In this document: positions 1 through 14,173 of the stretch, piece by piece | Layout: each line of letters opens with the position of its first letter | How positions within the stretch are numbered: the first letter of the stretch is position 1 | Assembly (NCBI GenBank): GCA_964035545.1 | Contig: OZ037766.1 | Span: 18,751,581-18,815,580 of the forward strand | Direction: 5' to 3' | Origin: Bugula neritina | Lineage: Eukaryota; Bryozoa; Gymnolaemata; Cheilostomatida; Bugulidae | Length of the DNA: 64,000 bases | Notes under the pieces: generated by a model | Database searches by the model: none | The model's input: only the letters and a program-made list of their open reading frames with translations | Told to the model about the DNA's origin: nothing | Program-made: the position numbers and the translations under genes

Positions 1-3000
1 TTGCAGTGTATTTCAGTATGTTACAGTGTATTTCAGTATGTTGCAGTATTTTGCAATATATTTCAAATGTTACAGTGTATTTCAGTATGTTGCAGTATAT
101 TTCAGTATGATACAATAAGTTTCAGTATGTTGGAGTATATTTCAGTGGGTTACAGTATATTTCAGTATGATACAATGCATTTCGGTGCGTTACAGTATAT
201 TTCAGTATGATACAGCGTATTTCGGTATTTTTCAGTGTATTTCAGTATGCTTCAATATTTTTAGGTATATTTCAGTATGTTGAAGTATATTTTAGTATGT
301 TGCAGTGTAATTCAGTATGTTGCAGTGTATTTCAGTATGTTGTCGTATGTTTCAGTATTTTACAGGACATTTCTGTATATTACATTATACTTCAGTGTGT
401 TGCAGTGTATTTCAGTATGCTGCGATATGTTTAAGTGTGTTACAGTATTATTCAGTAGTTTACCATATATTTCGGTATGTTGCAGTATATTTCAATGTGT
501 TGCACTGCATTTCAATATGATACAGTATATTTCATTATGTTGCAATATGTTGCAGTATATTTCAGTAGTTTGCAACATATTTCAGTGGTTTACCATATAT
601 TTCGGTATGTTGCAGTGTATTTCAGTATGTTGCAGTGTATTTCAGTATGTTGCAGTATGTTGCAGCATATTTCAGTATGTTACAGCGTCTTTCAGTATGT
701 TGCAGTGTATTTCAGTGTGTTACAGTATAATATTTCAGTATGTTAGAGTACACTTCCGTAAATTACACTATACTTCAGTGAGTTGTACTCTATTTCAGTA
801 TCGTGCAGTATATCTCAGTATGTTACAGTATATTTCAGCATGTTGCGGTATATTTCAGTGTGTTACAGTATATTTCATTATGTTACAGTGCATTTCTAGA
901 TATTACACCATACTTCAGTGAGTTTTTGTGTCGTTCAGTATGTTGCAGTATATTTTAGTATCTTGGAACATGTTTCAATTTGTTGCAATGTATTTCAATA
1001 TGTTACAGTGTATTTCAGTATGTTGCAGTATGTTGCAATGTATTTCGGTATGTTACAGTGTATTTCAGTATGTTGCAGTATCTTGCAGTATATGTCAGTA
1101 TGTTGCAGTATATTTCAGTATGTTGCAGTATATTTCAGTGGGTTACAGTATATTTCATTATGTTGCAGTATGTTGCATTATATTTCAGTAGTTTGCAACA
1201 TATTTCAGTAGGTTACCATATATTTCGGTATGTTGTAGCATATTTCAATGTGTTGCAGTGTTTTCAGTATGGTACAGTGTATTTCAGTATGTTGCAGTGT
1301 ATTTCAGTGTGTTACAGTATTTTTAGGTATATTTCAGTATGTTGAAGTATATTTTAGTATGTTGCAGTGTAATTCAGTATGTTGCAGTATATTTCAGTAT
1401 GTTGTCGTATGTTTTAGTACTTTACAGTACACTTCTGTATATTACAGTATACATCAGTGTGCTGCAGTGTCCTTTAGTATGTTGCGGTGTGTTTCAATCT
1501 GTTACAGTATATTTCAGTAGTTTACCATATATTTCGGTATGTTGCAGTATATTTCAATGTGGTGCACTGTATTTCAATATGTTACTGTGTATTTCAGTAT
1601 GTTGTAGTATGTTGCAGTGTATTTCAGTATGCTGCAGTGTATTTCAGTATGTTGCAGTAAGTTGCAGTATATTTCAGTATGTTACAGTGTATTTCAGTAT
1701 GTTGCAGTGTATTTCAGTGTGTTACAGTATATTTCAGTATGTTACAGTACATTTCTTTATATTACACTATATTTCAGTGGGTTGCAGTGTAGTTCAGTGT
1801 GCTACAGCATATTTCAGTATGTTGCAGTGTTTTTCAATTTGTTACAGTATATTTCAGTATATTACCGTATATTTAAGTATGTTAAAGTTTATTCCGATGT
1901 GTTGCAGTGTATTTCAGTATGTTACAGTGTATTTCAGTGTGTTGCCGTATTTTGCAATATGTTTCAAATGTTACAGTGTATTTCAGTATGTTGCAGTATA
2001 TTTCAGTATGATACAATAAGTTTCAGTATGTTGGAGTATATTTCAGTGGGTTACAGTATATTTCAGTATGATACAGTGCATTTCGGTGCGTTACAGTATA
2101 TTTCAGTATGATACAGCGTACTTCAGTATGTTTCAGTGTATTTCAGTATGCTTCAATATTTTTAGGTATATTTCAGTATGTTGCAGTATATTTCAGTATG
2201 TTGTCGTATGTTTCAGTATTTTACAGGACATTTCTGTATATTACAGTATACTTCAGTGTGTTGCAGTGTATTTAAGTATGCTGCGATATGTTTAAATGTG
2301 TTACAGTATATTTCAGTAGTTTACCATATATTTCGGTATGTTGCAGTATATTTCAATGTGTTTCACTGCATTTCAATATGTTACAGTATATTTCATTATG
2401 TTGCAGTATCTTGCAGTATATTTCAGTAGTTTGCAACATATCTCAGTAGGTTACCATATATTTCGGTATGATGCAGCATATTTCAGTATGTTACAGTGTA
2501 TTTCAGTATGTTGCAGTATCTTGCAGTATATTTCAGTACTTTGCATCATATTTCAGTAGGTTACCCTATATTTCGGTATGTTGCAGCATATTTCAATCTG
2601 TTGCAGTGTGTTCGGTATATTGCAGTATATTTCAGTGGGTTATAGTATATTTCAGTATGATACAGCGTAGTTCAGTATGTTGCAATGTTTTTCAATATGT
2701 TGCAGTATATTTAAGTATGTTGCAGTATGTTTCAGTGGGTTACAGTATATTTCATTATGTTGCAGGATGTTACAGTATATTTCAGTAGTTTGCAACATAT
2801 TTCAGTAGGTTACCATACATTACGGTATGTTGCAGTATATTATTTCAATGTGTTGCAGCGTATTTCAATATGTTACAGTGTATTTCAGTATGTTTTGGTG
2901 TATTTCAGTATGTTTCAAATTTTTTAGGTATATTTCAGTATGTTGAAGTATATTTTAGTATGTAGCAGTGTAATTCAGTACGTTGCAGTATATTTCAGTA

Positions 3001-3382
3001 TGTTGTCGTATGTTTTAGTATTTTACAGTACATTTCTGTGTATTACAGTATACATCGGTGTGTTGCAGTGTACCTCAGTATGTTGCGGTGTGTTTCAATG
3101 TGTTACAGTATATCTCAGTAGTTTACCATATATTTCGGTATGTTGCAGTATACTTCCGTATGTTACAGTGTATTTCAATATGTGGCGGTGTATTTCAGTG
3201 TGTTAAGGTATATTTCAGTATGTTACAGTACATTTCTTTATATTACACTATATTTCAGTGAGTTGCAGTGTAGTTCAGTGTGCTACAGCATATTTCAGTA
3301 TGTTGCAGTGTTTTTCAATTTGTTACAGTATATTTCAGTATATTACCGTATATTTAAGTATGTTAAAGTTTATTCCGATGCG
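1..3382 (+). repeat. HOR-A, copy 1 (3382-bp higher-order unit)
   Basis: Position 1 and position 3383 start the same sequence, and the order of variant monomers then agrees base for base over the full unit. The unit holds two sub-blocks, each carrying the phase-breaking landmark TTTCAAATGTTACAG: at 61 and 1962, then 3443 in the next copy, giving spacings of 1901 and 1481 bp. Visible differences from copy 2 are few single bases, for example T/C at 899/4281, A/T near 1448/4830, and the dinucleotide CG/CA near 3056/6438. The unit boundaries are arbitrary because the window starts mid-array. Confidence 0.93.
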
Positions 3383-6300
3383 TTGCAGTGTATTTCAGTA
3401 TGTTACAGTGTATTTCAGTATGTTGCAGTATTTTGCAATATATTTCAAATGTTACAGTGTATTTCAGTATGTTGCAGTATATTTCAGTATGATACAATAA
3501 GTTTCAGTATGTTGGAGTATATTTCAGTGGGTTACAGTATATTTCAGTATGATACAATGCATTTCGGTGCGTTACAGTATATTTCAGTATGATACAGCGT
3601 ATTTCGGTATTTTTCAGTGTATTTCAGTATGCTTCAATATTTTTAGGTATATTTCAGTATGTTGAAGTATATTTTAGTATGTTGCAGTGTAATTCAGTAT
3701 GTTGCAGTGTATTTCAGTATGTTGTCGTATGTTTCAGTATTTTACAGGACATTTCTGTATATTACATTATACTTCAGTGTGTTGCAGTGTATTTCAGTAT
3801 GCTGCGATATGTTTAAGTGTGTTACAGTATTATTCAGTAGTTTACCATATATTTCGGTATGTTGCAGTATATTTCAATGTGTTGCACTGCATTTCAATAT
3901 GATACAGTATATTTCATTATGTTGCAATATGTTGCAGTATATTTCAGTAGTTTGCAACATATTTCAGTGGTTTACCATATATTTCGGTATGTTGCAGTGT
4001 ATTTCAGTATGTTGCAGTGTATTTCAGTATGTTGCAGTATGTTGCAGCATATTTCAGTATGTTACAGCGTCTTTCAGTATGTTGCAGTGTATTTCAGTGT
4101 GTTACAGTATAATATTTCAGTATGTTAGAGTACACTTCCGTAAATTACACTATACTTCAGTGAGTTGTACTCTATTTCAGTATCGTGCAGTATATCTCAG
4201 TATGTTACAGTATATTTCAGCATGTTGCGGTATATTTCAGTGTGTTACAGTATATTTCATTATGTTACAGTGCATTTCCAGATATTACACCATACTTCAG
4301 TGAGTTTTTGTGTCGTTCAGTATGTTGCAGTATATTTTAGTATCTTGGAACATGTTTCAATTTGTTGCAATGTATTTCAATATGTTACAGTGTATTTCAG
4401 TATGTTGCAGTATGTTGCAATGTATTTCGGTATGTTACAGTGTATTTCAGTATGTTGCAGTATCTTGCAGTATATGTCAGTATGTTGCAGTATATTTCAG
4501 TATGTTGCAGTATATTTCAGTGGGTTACAGTATATTTCATTATGTTGCAGTATGTTGCATTATATTTCAGTAGTTTGCAACATATTTCAGTAGGTTACCA
4601 TATATTTCGGTATGTTGTAGCATATTTCAATGTGTTGCAGTGTTTTCAGTATGGTACAGTGTATTTCAGTATGTTGCAGTGTATTTCAGTGTGTTACAGT
4701 ATTTTTAGGTATATTTCAGTATGTTGAAGTATATTTTAGTATGTTGCAGTGTAATTCAGTATGTTGCAGTATATTTCAGTATGTTGTCGTATGTTTTAGT
4801 ACTTTACAGTACACTTCTGTATATTACAGTTTACATCAGTGTGCTGCAGTGTCCTTTAGTATGTTGCGGTGTGTTTCAATCTGTTACAGTATATTTCAGT
4901 AGTTTACCATATATTTCGGTATGTTGCAGTATATTTCAATGTGGTGCACTGTATTTCAATATGTTACTGTGTATTTCAGTATGTTGTAGTATGTTGCAGT
5001 GTATTTCAGTATGCTGCAGTGTATTTCAGTATGTTGCAGTAAGTTGCAGTATATTTCAGTATGTTACAGTGTATTTCAGTATGTTGCAGTGTATTTCAGT
5101 GTGTTACAGTATATTTCAGTATGTTACAGTACATTTCTTTATATTACACTATATTTCAGTGGGTTGCAGTGTAGTTCAGTGTGCTACAGCATATTTCAGT
5201 ATGTTGCAGTGTTTTTCAATTTGTTACAGTATATTTCAGTATATTACCGTATATTTAAGTATGTTAAAGTTTATTCCGATGTGTTGCAGTGTATTTCAGT
5301 ATGTTACAGTGTATTTCAGTGTGTTGCCGTATTTTGCAATATGTTTCAAATGTTACAGTGTATTTCAGTATGTTGCAGTATATTTCAGTATGATACAATA
5401 AGTTTCAGTATGTTGGAGTATATTTCAGTGGGTTACAGTATATTTCAGTATGATACAGTGCATTTCGGTGCGTTACAGTATATTTCAGTATGATACAGCG
5501 TACTTCAGTATGTTTCAGTGTATTTCAGTATGCTTCAATATTTTTAGGTATATTTCAGTATGTTGCAGTATATTTCAGTATGTTGTCGTATGTTTCAGTA
5601 TTTTACAGGACATTTCTGTATATTACAGTATACTTCAGTGTGTTGCAGTGTATTTAAGTATGCTGCGATATGTTTAAATGTGTTACAGTATATTTCAGTA
5701 GTTTACCATATATTTCGGTATGTTGCAGTATATTTCAATGTGTTTCACTGCATTTCAATATGTTACAGTATATTTCATTATGTTGCAGTATCTTGCAGTA
5801 TATTTCAGTAGTTTGCAACATATCTCAGTAGGTTACCATATATTTCGGTATGATGCAGCATATTTCAGTATGTTACAGTGTATTTCAGTATGTTGCAGTA
5901 TCTTGCAGTATATTTCAGTACTTTGCATCATATTTCAGTAGGTTACCCTATATTTCGGTATGTTGCAGCATATTTCAATCTGTTGCAGTGTGTTCGGTAT
6001 ATTGCAGTATATTTCAGTGGGTTATAGTATATTTCAGTATGATACAGCGTAGTTCAGTATGTTGCAATGTTTTTCAATATGTTGCAGTATATTTAAGTAT
6101 GTTGCAGTATGTTTCAGTGGGTTACAGTATATTTCATTATGTTGCAGGATGTTACAGTATATTTCAGTAGTTTGCAACATATTTCAGTAGGTTACCATAC
6201 ATTACGGTATGTTGCAGTATATTATTTCAATGTGTTGCAGCGTATTTCAATATGTTACAGTGTATTTCAGTATGTTTTGGTGTATTTCAGTATGTTTCAA

Positions 6301-6764
6301 ATTTTTTAGGTATATTTCAGTATGTTGAAGTATATTTTAGTATGTAGCAGTGTAATTCAGTACGTTGCAGTATATTTCAGTATGTTGTCGTATGTTTTAG
6401 TATTTTACAGTACATTTCTGTGTATTACAGTATACATCAGTGTGTTGCAGTGTACCTCAGTATGTTGCGGTGTGTTTCAATGTGTTACAGTATATCTCAG
6501 TAGTTTACCATATATTTCGGTATGTTGCAGTATACTTCCGTATGTTACAGTGTATTTCAATATGTGGCGGTGTATTTCAGTGTGTTAAGGTATATTTCAG
6601 TATGTTACAGTACATTTCTTTATATTACACTATATTTCAGTGAGTTGCAGTGTAGTTCAGTGTGCTACAGCATATTTCAGTATGTTGCAGTGTTTTTCAA
6701 TTTGTTACAGTATATTTCAGTATATTACCGTATATTTAAGTATGTTAAAGTTTATTCCGATGCG
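3383..6764 (+). repeat. HOR-A, copy 2
   Basis: This is the second full 3382-bp unit, directly abutting the first in the same orientation. All landmark variants recur at +3382, including the TTTCAAATG landmarks at 3443 and 5344, the 3-bp insertion TATAATATTTCAG near 4110, and the TATTATTTCAATG insertion near 6221. I saw only a handful of substitutions between copies 1 and 2, so the duplication is recent or the copies are being homogenised. Confidence 0.93.
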
Positions 6765-7690
6765 TTGCAGTGTATTTCAGTATGTTACAGTGTATTTCAG
6801 TATGTTGCAGTATTTTGCAATATATTTCAAATGTTACAGTGTATTTCAGTATGTTGCAGTATATTTCAGTATGATACAATAAGTTTCAGTATGTTGGAGT
6901 ATATTTCAGTGGGTTACAGTATATTTCAGTATGATACAATGCATTTCGGTGCGTTACAGTATATTTCAGTATGATACAGCGTATTTCGGTATTTTTCAGT
7001 GTATTTCAGTATGCTTCAATATTTTTAGGTATATTTCAGTATGTTGAAGTATATTTTAGTATGTTGCAGTGTAATTCAGTATGTTGCAGTGTATTTCAGT
7101 ATGTTGTCGTATGTTTCAGTATTTTACAGGACATTTCTGTATATTACATTATACTTCAGTGTGTTGCAGTGTATTTCAGTATGCTGCGATATGTTTAAGT
7201 GTGTTACAGTATTATTCAGTAGTTTACCATATATTTCAGTATGTTGCAGTATATTTCAATGTGTTGCACTGCATTTCAATATGATACAGTATATTTCATT
7301 ATGTTGCAATATGTTGCAGTATATTTCAGTAGTTTGCAACATATTTCAGTGGTTTACCATATATTTCGGTATGTTGCAGTGTATTTCAGTATGTTGCAGT
7401 GTATTTCAGTATGTTGCAGTATGTTGCAGCATATTTCAGTATGTTACAGCGTCTTTCAGTATGTTGCAGTGTATTTCAGTGTGTTACAGTATAATATTTC
7501 AGTATGTTAGAGTACACTTCCGTAAATTACACTATACTTCAGTGAGTTGTACTCTATTTCAGTATCGTGCAGTATATCTCAGTATGTTACAGTATATTTC
7601 AGCATGTTGCGGTATATTTCAGTGTGTTACAGTATATTTCATTATGTTACAGTGCATTTCCAGATATTACACCATACTTCAGTGAGTTTT
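6765..7690 (+). repeat. HOR-A, copy 3, partial
   Basis: The 3382-bp register continues for about 926 bp. It ends where the A unit reads GAGTTTTTGTGTCG (4303-4316) but this copy reads GAGTTTTAGTGTTT (from 7685). One substitution inside the copy (near 7220) changes TTTCGG to TTTCAG. After 7690 the sequence is still satellite but follows a different variant order. Confidence 0.9.
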
Positions 7691-8080
7691 AGTGTTTTTC
7701 AGTAAGTTGCAGTATGTTTCGGTATCTTGCAACATATTTCAATGTGTTGCAATGTATTTCAATATGTTACAGTGTATTTCAGTATGTTGCAGCATGTTGC
7801 AGTGTATTTCAGTATGTTACAGTGTATTTCAGTATGTTGCAGTATATTATTTCAGTGGGTTACAGTATATTCCAGTATGTTGCAGTATGTTGCAGTATAT
7901 TTCAGTATGTTGCAGTATATTATTTCATGGGGTTACAGTATATTCCAGTATGTTGCAGTATGTTGCAGTATATTTCAGTAGTTTGCAACATATTTCTGTA
8001 GGTTACCATATATTTCGGTACGTTGCAGTATATTTCAATGTGTTGCAGTGTATTTCAATATGTTACAGTGTATTTCGGTA

Positions 8081-8120
8081 TGTTGCAGTATGTTGCAGTA
8101 TGTTGCAGTATGTTGCAGTA
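8081..8120 (+). repeat. Four identical 10-mers in tandem
   Basis: TGTTGCAGTA occurs four times in a row. The paralogous sites at 16671-16690 and 39591-39610 have two copies in otherwise matching context. Copy number of the 10-mer therefore varies between paralogous positions, as expected from slippage or unequal exchange at monomer level. Confidence 0.9.
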
Positions 8121-10260
8121 TGTTACAGTGTATTTCAGTATGTTGCAGTGTATTTCAGTGTGTTACAGTATATTTCAGTATGTTACAGCACATTTCTTTA
8201 TATTACACTATATTTCAGTGAGTTGCAGTGTAGTTCAGTGTGCTACAGCATATCTCAGTATGTTGCAGTGTTTTTCAATTTGTTACAGTATATTACAGTA
8301 TATTACCGTATATTTAAGTATGTCAAAGTTTATTCCGATGTGTTGCAGTGTATTTCAGTATGTTGCAGTGTATTTCAGTATGTTGCAGTATGTTGCAGCA
8401 TATTTCAGTATGTTACAGCGTATTTCAGTATGTTGCAGTGTATTTCAGTATGTTGCAGTATCTTGCAGTATCTTGCAGTATATGTCAGTATGTTGCAGTA
8501 TATTTCAGTATGTTGCAGTATATTTCAGTGGGTTACAGTATATTCCATTATGTTGCAGTATGTTGCATTATATTTCAGTAGTTTGTAACATATTTCAGTA
8601 GGTTACCATATATTTCGCTATGTTGCAGTATATTTCGATGTGTTGCAGTGTATTTAAATATGTTACAGTGTATTTCAGTATGTTAGAGAACACTTCCGTA
8701 AATTACACTATACTTCAGTGAGTTGTAGTATATATCAGTATCTTGCAGTATATCTCAGTATGTTACAGTATATTTCAGTATGTTGCAGTACATTTCAGTG
8801 TGTTACGGTATATTTCATTATGTTGCAGTATGTTGCAGTATATTTCAGTAGTTTGCAACATATTTCAGTAGGTTACCCTATATTTCGGTATGTTGCAGTA
8901 TATTTCAACGTGTTGCAGTGTATTTCAGCATGTTGCAGTATAGTTCAGTGGGTTATAGTATATTTCAGTATGATACAGTGTATGTCGGTATGTTACAGTG
9001 TACTTCAGTATGTTTCAATATTTTTAGGTATATTTCAGTATGTTGAAGTATATTTTAGTATGTTGCAGTGTAATTCAGTATGTTGCAGTATATTTCAGTA
9101 TGTTGTCGTATGTTTTAGTACTTTACAGTACACTTCTGTATATTAGAGTATACATCAGTGTGTTGCAGTGTCCTTCAGTATGTCGCGGTGTGTTTCAATC
9201 TGTTACAGTATATTTCAGTAATTTACCATATATTTCGGTATGTTGCAGTATATTTCAATGTGGTGCACTGCATTTCAATATGTTACTGTGTATTTCAGTA
9301 TGTTGTAGTATTTTGCAGTATATTTCAGTAGTTTGCAACATATCTCAGTAGGTTACCATATATTTCAGTATGTTGCAGTATTTTTCAGTGGGTTACAGCA
9401 TATTTTAGTATGATACAGTCTATTTCAGTATGTTACAGTGTATTTCAGTATGCTTCAATTTTTTTAGGTATATTTCATTATGTTGAAGTATATTTTAGTA
9501 TGTTGCAGTGTAATTCAGTATGTTACAGTACATTTCAGTATGATACAATAAATTTCGGTATGTCGGAGTATATTTCAGTGCGTTACAGTATATTTCAGTA
9601 TGATACAGCGTATTTCAGTATGTTTCAGTGTATTTCAGTATGCTTCAATTCTTTTAGGTATATTTCATTATGTTGAAGTATATTTTAGTATGTTGCAGTG
9701 TAATTCAGTATGTTGCAGTATATTTCAGTATGTTGTCGTATGTTTCAGTATTTTACAGGACATTTCCGTATATTACAGTATACTTCAGTGTGTTGCAGTG
9801 TATTTCAGCACGTTGCAATATAATTTAGTGTGTTACAGTATATTTCATTATGTTACAGTGCATTTCCAGAAATTACACTATACTTCAGTGACTTTTAGTG
9901 TCTCTCAGTATGTTGCAGTATATTTCGGTATCTTTCAACGTATTTCAATGTGTTGCAATGTATTTCAATATGTTACAGTGTATTTCAGTATGTTGCAGCA
10001 TGTTGCAGTGTATTTCAGTATGTTACAGTGTATTTCAGTAGGTTTCAATATCTTGCAGTATATTTCAGTATGTTGCAGTATATTTCAGTATGTTGCAGTA
10101 TATTATTTCAGTGGGTTACAGTATATTCCAGTATGTTGCAGTATGTTGCAGTATATTTCAGTAGTTTGCAACATATTTCTGTAGGTTACCATTTATTTCG
10201 GTATTTTGCAGTATATTTCAATGTGTTGCAGTGTATTTCAATATGTTACAGTGTATTTCG

Positions 10261-10300
10261 GTATGTTGCAGTATGTTGCAGTATGTTGCAGTATGTTGCA
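10261..10300 (+). repeat. Four identical 10-mers in tandem, followed by a phase break
   Basis: GTATGTTGCA occurs four times in a row, then GGTATTTCAG, where one monomer boundary has lost bases. This is a second place where a single monomer type is locally homogenised instead of alternating with the TATTTCAGT type. Confidence 0.88.
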
Positions 10301-10979
10301 GGTATTTCAGTGTTTTACAGTGTATTTCAGTAGTTTCAACATATTTCACTAGGTTACCATACATTTCGGTATGTTGTAGCATATTTCAATGTGTTGCAGT
10401 GTTTTCAGTATGTTGCAGTTTATTTCAGTGGGTTATAGTATATTTCAGTATGATACAGCGTATTTCAGTATGTTGCAGTGTTTTTCAATGTGTTACAGTA
10501 TAGTTCAGTATATTCCCGTATATTTAGGTATGTTACAGTTTATTCCGATGTGTTGCAGTGTATTTCAGTATGTTACAGTGTATTTCAGTATCTTGCAGTA
10601 TTTTGCAATTTATTTCAGTATGTTACATTATATTTCAGTATTTTGCAGTTTATTTCAGTGTGTTACAGTATATTTCAGTATATCACAGTGCATTTTCAGG
10701 TATTACATTATACTTCAGTGAGTTTTTGTGTCGTTCAGTATGTTGCAGTATATTTTAGTATCTTGGAACATGTTTCAATTTGTTGCAATGTATTTCAATA
10801 TGTTACAGTGTATTTCAGTATGTTGCAGTATGTTGCAATGTATTTCGGTATGTTACAGTGTATTTCAGTATGTTGCAGTATCTTGCAGTATATGTCAGTA
10901 TGTTGCAGTATATTTCAGTATGTTGCAGTATATTTCAGTGGGTTACAGTATATTTCATTATGTTGCAGTATGTTGCATT

Positions 10980-12576
10980 ATATTTCAGTAGTTTGCAACA
11001 TATTTCAGTAGGTTACCATATATTTCGGTATGTTGTAGCATATTTCAATGTGTTGCAGTGTTTTCAGTATGGTACAGTGTATTTCAGTATGTTGCAGTGT
11101 ATTTCAGTGTGTTACAGTATTTTTAGGTATATTTCAGTATGTTGAAGTATATTTTAGTATGTTGCAGTGTAATTCAGTATGTTGCAGTATATTTCAGTAT
11201 GTTGTCGTATGTTTTAGTACTTTACAGTACACTTCTGTATATTACAGTATACATCAGTGTGCTGCAGTGTCCTTTAGTATGTTGCGGTGTGTTTCAATCT
11301 GTTACAGTATATTTCTGTAGTTTACCATATATTTCGGTATGTTGCAGTATATTTCAATGTGGTGCACTGTATTTCAATATGTTACTGTGTATTTCAGTAT
11401 GTTGTAGTATGTTGCAGTGTATTTCAGTATGCTGCAGTGTATTTCAGTATGTTGCAGTAAGTTGCAGTATATTTCAGTATGTTACAGTGTATTTCAGTAT
11501 GTTGCAGTGTATTTCAGTGTGTTACAGTATATTTCAGTATGTTACAATACATTTCTTTATATTACACTATATTTCAGTGGGTTGCAGTGTAGTTCAGTGT
11601 GCTACAGCATATTTCAGTATGTTGCAGTGTTTTTCAATTTGTTACAGTATATTTCAGTATATTACCGTATATTTAAGTATGTTAAAGTTTATTCCGATGT
11701 GTTGCAGTGTATTTCAGTATGTTACAGTGTATTTCAGTGTGTTGCCGTATTTTGCAATATGTTTCAAATGTTACAGTGTATTTCAGTATGTTGCAGTATA
11801 TTTCAGTATGATACAATAAGTTTCAGTATGTTGGAGTATATTTCAGTGGGTTACAGTATATTTCAGTATGATACAGTGCATTTCGGTGCGTTACAGTATA
11901 TTTCAGTATGATACAGCGTACTTCAGTATGTTTCAGTGTATTTCAGTATGCTTCAATATTTTTAGGTATATTTCAGTATGTTGCAGTATATTTCAGTATG
12001 TTGTCGTATGTTTCAGTATTTTACAGGACATTTCTGTATATTACAGTATACTTCAGTGTGTTGCAGTGTATTTAAGTATGCTGCGATATGTTTAAATGTG
12101 TTACAGTATATTTCAGTAGTTTACCATATATTTCGGTATGTTGCAGTATATTTCAATGTGTTTCACTGCATTTCAATATGTTACAGTATATTTCATTATG
12201 TTGCAGTATCTTGCAGTATATTTCAGTAGTTTGCAACATATCTCAGTAGGTTACCATATATTTCGGTATGATGCAGCATATTTCAGTATGTTACAGTGTA
12301 TTTCAGTATGTTGCAGTATCTTGCAGTATATTTCAGTACTTTGCATCATATTTCAGTAGGTTACCCTATATTTCGGTATGTTGCAGCATATTTCAATCTG
12401 TTGCAGTGTGTTCGGTATATTGCAGTATATTTCAGTGGGTTATAGTATATTTCAGTATGATACAGCGTAGTTCAGTATGTTGCAATGTTTTTCAATATGT
12501 TGCAGTATATTTAAGTATGTTGCAGTATGTTTCAGTGGGTTACAGTATATTTCATTATGTTGCAGGATGTTACAGT
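10980..12576 (+). repeat. 1597-bp tandem duplication, first unit
   Basis: All landmarks between about 10980 and 12610 recur 1597 bp downstream. Examples are the GTGTTTTCAGTATGG deletion landmark at 11059 and 12656 and the TTTCAAATG landmark at 11762 and 13359. The unit corresponds to about 1180-2776 of HOR-A. The exact ends cannot be fixed because the junction lies within a motif of about 42 bp shared by both parents. Confidence 0.9.
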
Positions 12577-14173
12577 ATATTTCAGTAGTTTGCAACATAT
12601 TTCAGTAGGTTACCATATATTTCGGTATGTTGTAGCATATTTCAATGTGTTGCAGTGTTTTCAGTATGGTACAGTGTATTTCAGTATGTTGCAGTGTATT
12701 TCAGTGTGTTACAGTATTTTTAGGTATATTTCAGTATGTTGAAGTATATTTTAGTATGTTGCAGTGTAATTCAGTATGTTGCAGTATATTTCAGTATGTT
12801 GTCGTATGTTTTAGTACTTTACAGTACACTTCTGTATATTACAGTATACATCAGTGTGCTGCAGTGTCCTTTAGTATGTTGCGGTGTGTTTCAATCTGTT
12901 ACAGTATATTTCTGTAGTTTACCATATATTTCGGTATGTTGCAGTATATTTCAATGTGGTGCACTGTATTTCAATATGTTACTGTGTATTTCAGTATGTT
13001 GTAGTATGTTGCAGTGTATTTCAGTATGCTGCAGTGTATTTCAGTATGTTGCAGTAAGTTGCAGTATATTTCAGTATGTTACAGTGTATTTCAGTATGTT
13101 GCAGTGTATTTCAGTGTGTTACAGTATATTTCAGTATGTTACAATACATTTCTTTATATTACACTATATTTCAGTGGGTTGCAGTGTAGTTCAGTGTGCT
13201 ACAGCATATTTCAGTATGTTGCAGTGTTTTTCAATTTGTTACAGTATATTTCAGTATATTACCGTATATTTAAGTATGTTAAAGTTTATTCCGATGTGTT
13301 GCAGTGTATTTCAGTATGTTACAGTGTATTTCAGTGTGTTGCCGTATTTTGCAATATGTTTCAAATGTTACAGTGTATTTCAGTATGTTGCAGTATATTT
13401 CAGTATGATACAATAAGTTTCAGTATGTTGGAGTATATTTCAGTGGGTTACAGTATATTTCAGTATGATACAGTGCATTTCGGTGCGTTACAGTATATTT
13501 CAGTATGATACAGCGTACTTCAGTATGTTTCAGTGTATTTCAGTATGCTTCAATATTTTTAGGTATATTTCAGTATGTTGCAGTATATTTCAGTATGTTG
13601 TCGTATGTTTCAGTATTTTACAGGACATTTCTGTATATTACAGTATACTTCAGTGTGTTGCAGTGTATTTAAGTATGCTGCGATATGTTTAAATGTGTTA
13701 CAGTATATTTCAGTAGTTTACCATATATTTCGGTATGTTGCAGTATATTTCAATGTGTTTCACTGCATTTCAATATGTTACAGTATATTTCATTATGTTG
13801 CAGTATCTTGCAGTATATTTCAGTAGTTTGCAACATATCTCAGTAGGTTACCATATATTTCGGTATGATGCAGCATATTTCAGTATGTTACAGTGTATTT
13901 CAGTATGTTGCAGTATCTTGCAGTATATTTCAGTACTTTGCATCATATTTCAGTAGGTTACCCTATATTTCGGTATGTTGCAGCATATTTCAATCTGTTG
14001 CAGTGTGTTCGGTATATTGCAGTATATTTCAGTGGGTTATAGTATATTTCAGTATGATACAGCGTAGTTCAGTATGTTGCAATGTTTTTCAATATGTTGC
14101 AGTATATTTAAGTATGTTGCAGTATGTTTCAGTGGGTTACAGTATATTTCATTATGTTGCAGGATGTTACAGT
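12577..14173 (+). repeat. 1597-bp tandem duplication, second unit
   Basis: This is the second unit of the duplication; the match to the first continues to about 14210. At the junction (about 12577-12618) the upstream side is the HOR-A segment ending at about 2817 and the downstream side is the HOR-A segment starting at about 1180. Both contain GTTTGCAACATATTTCAG followed by TAGGTTACCATA, so the hybrid looks like an unequal crossover inside that shared motif. Confidence 0.88.

Larger units (their letters stand above)
7691..10710 (+). repeat. Diverged satellite stretch between HOR-A blocks
   Basis: This stretch is satellite only and does not follow the 3382-bp register. It contains TATTATTTCAGTGGG and TATTATTTCATGGGG phase-shifting insertions (about 7847 and 7918), runs of pure 10-mers (8081-8120 and 10261-10300), and segments that reappear elsewhere, for example 7691 to about 8090 at an offset of 8590 bp (from about 16281). 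I see no gene and no unique insert. Confidence 0.85.

Noticed and set aside
7692-8588. Longest open frame (298 codons, + strand) as a possible gene
   Set aside because: It consists only of satellite translation and is broken or altered in paralogous blocks at the usual phase-shifting indels. Nothing separates it from shorter chance frames nearby.
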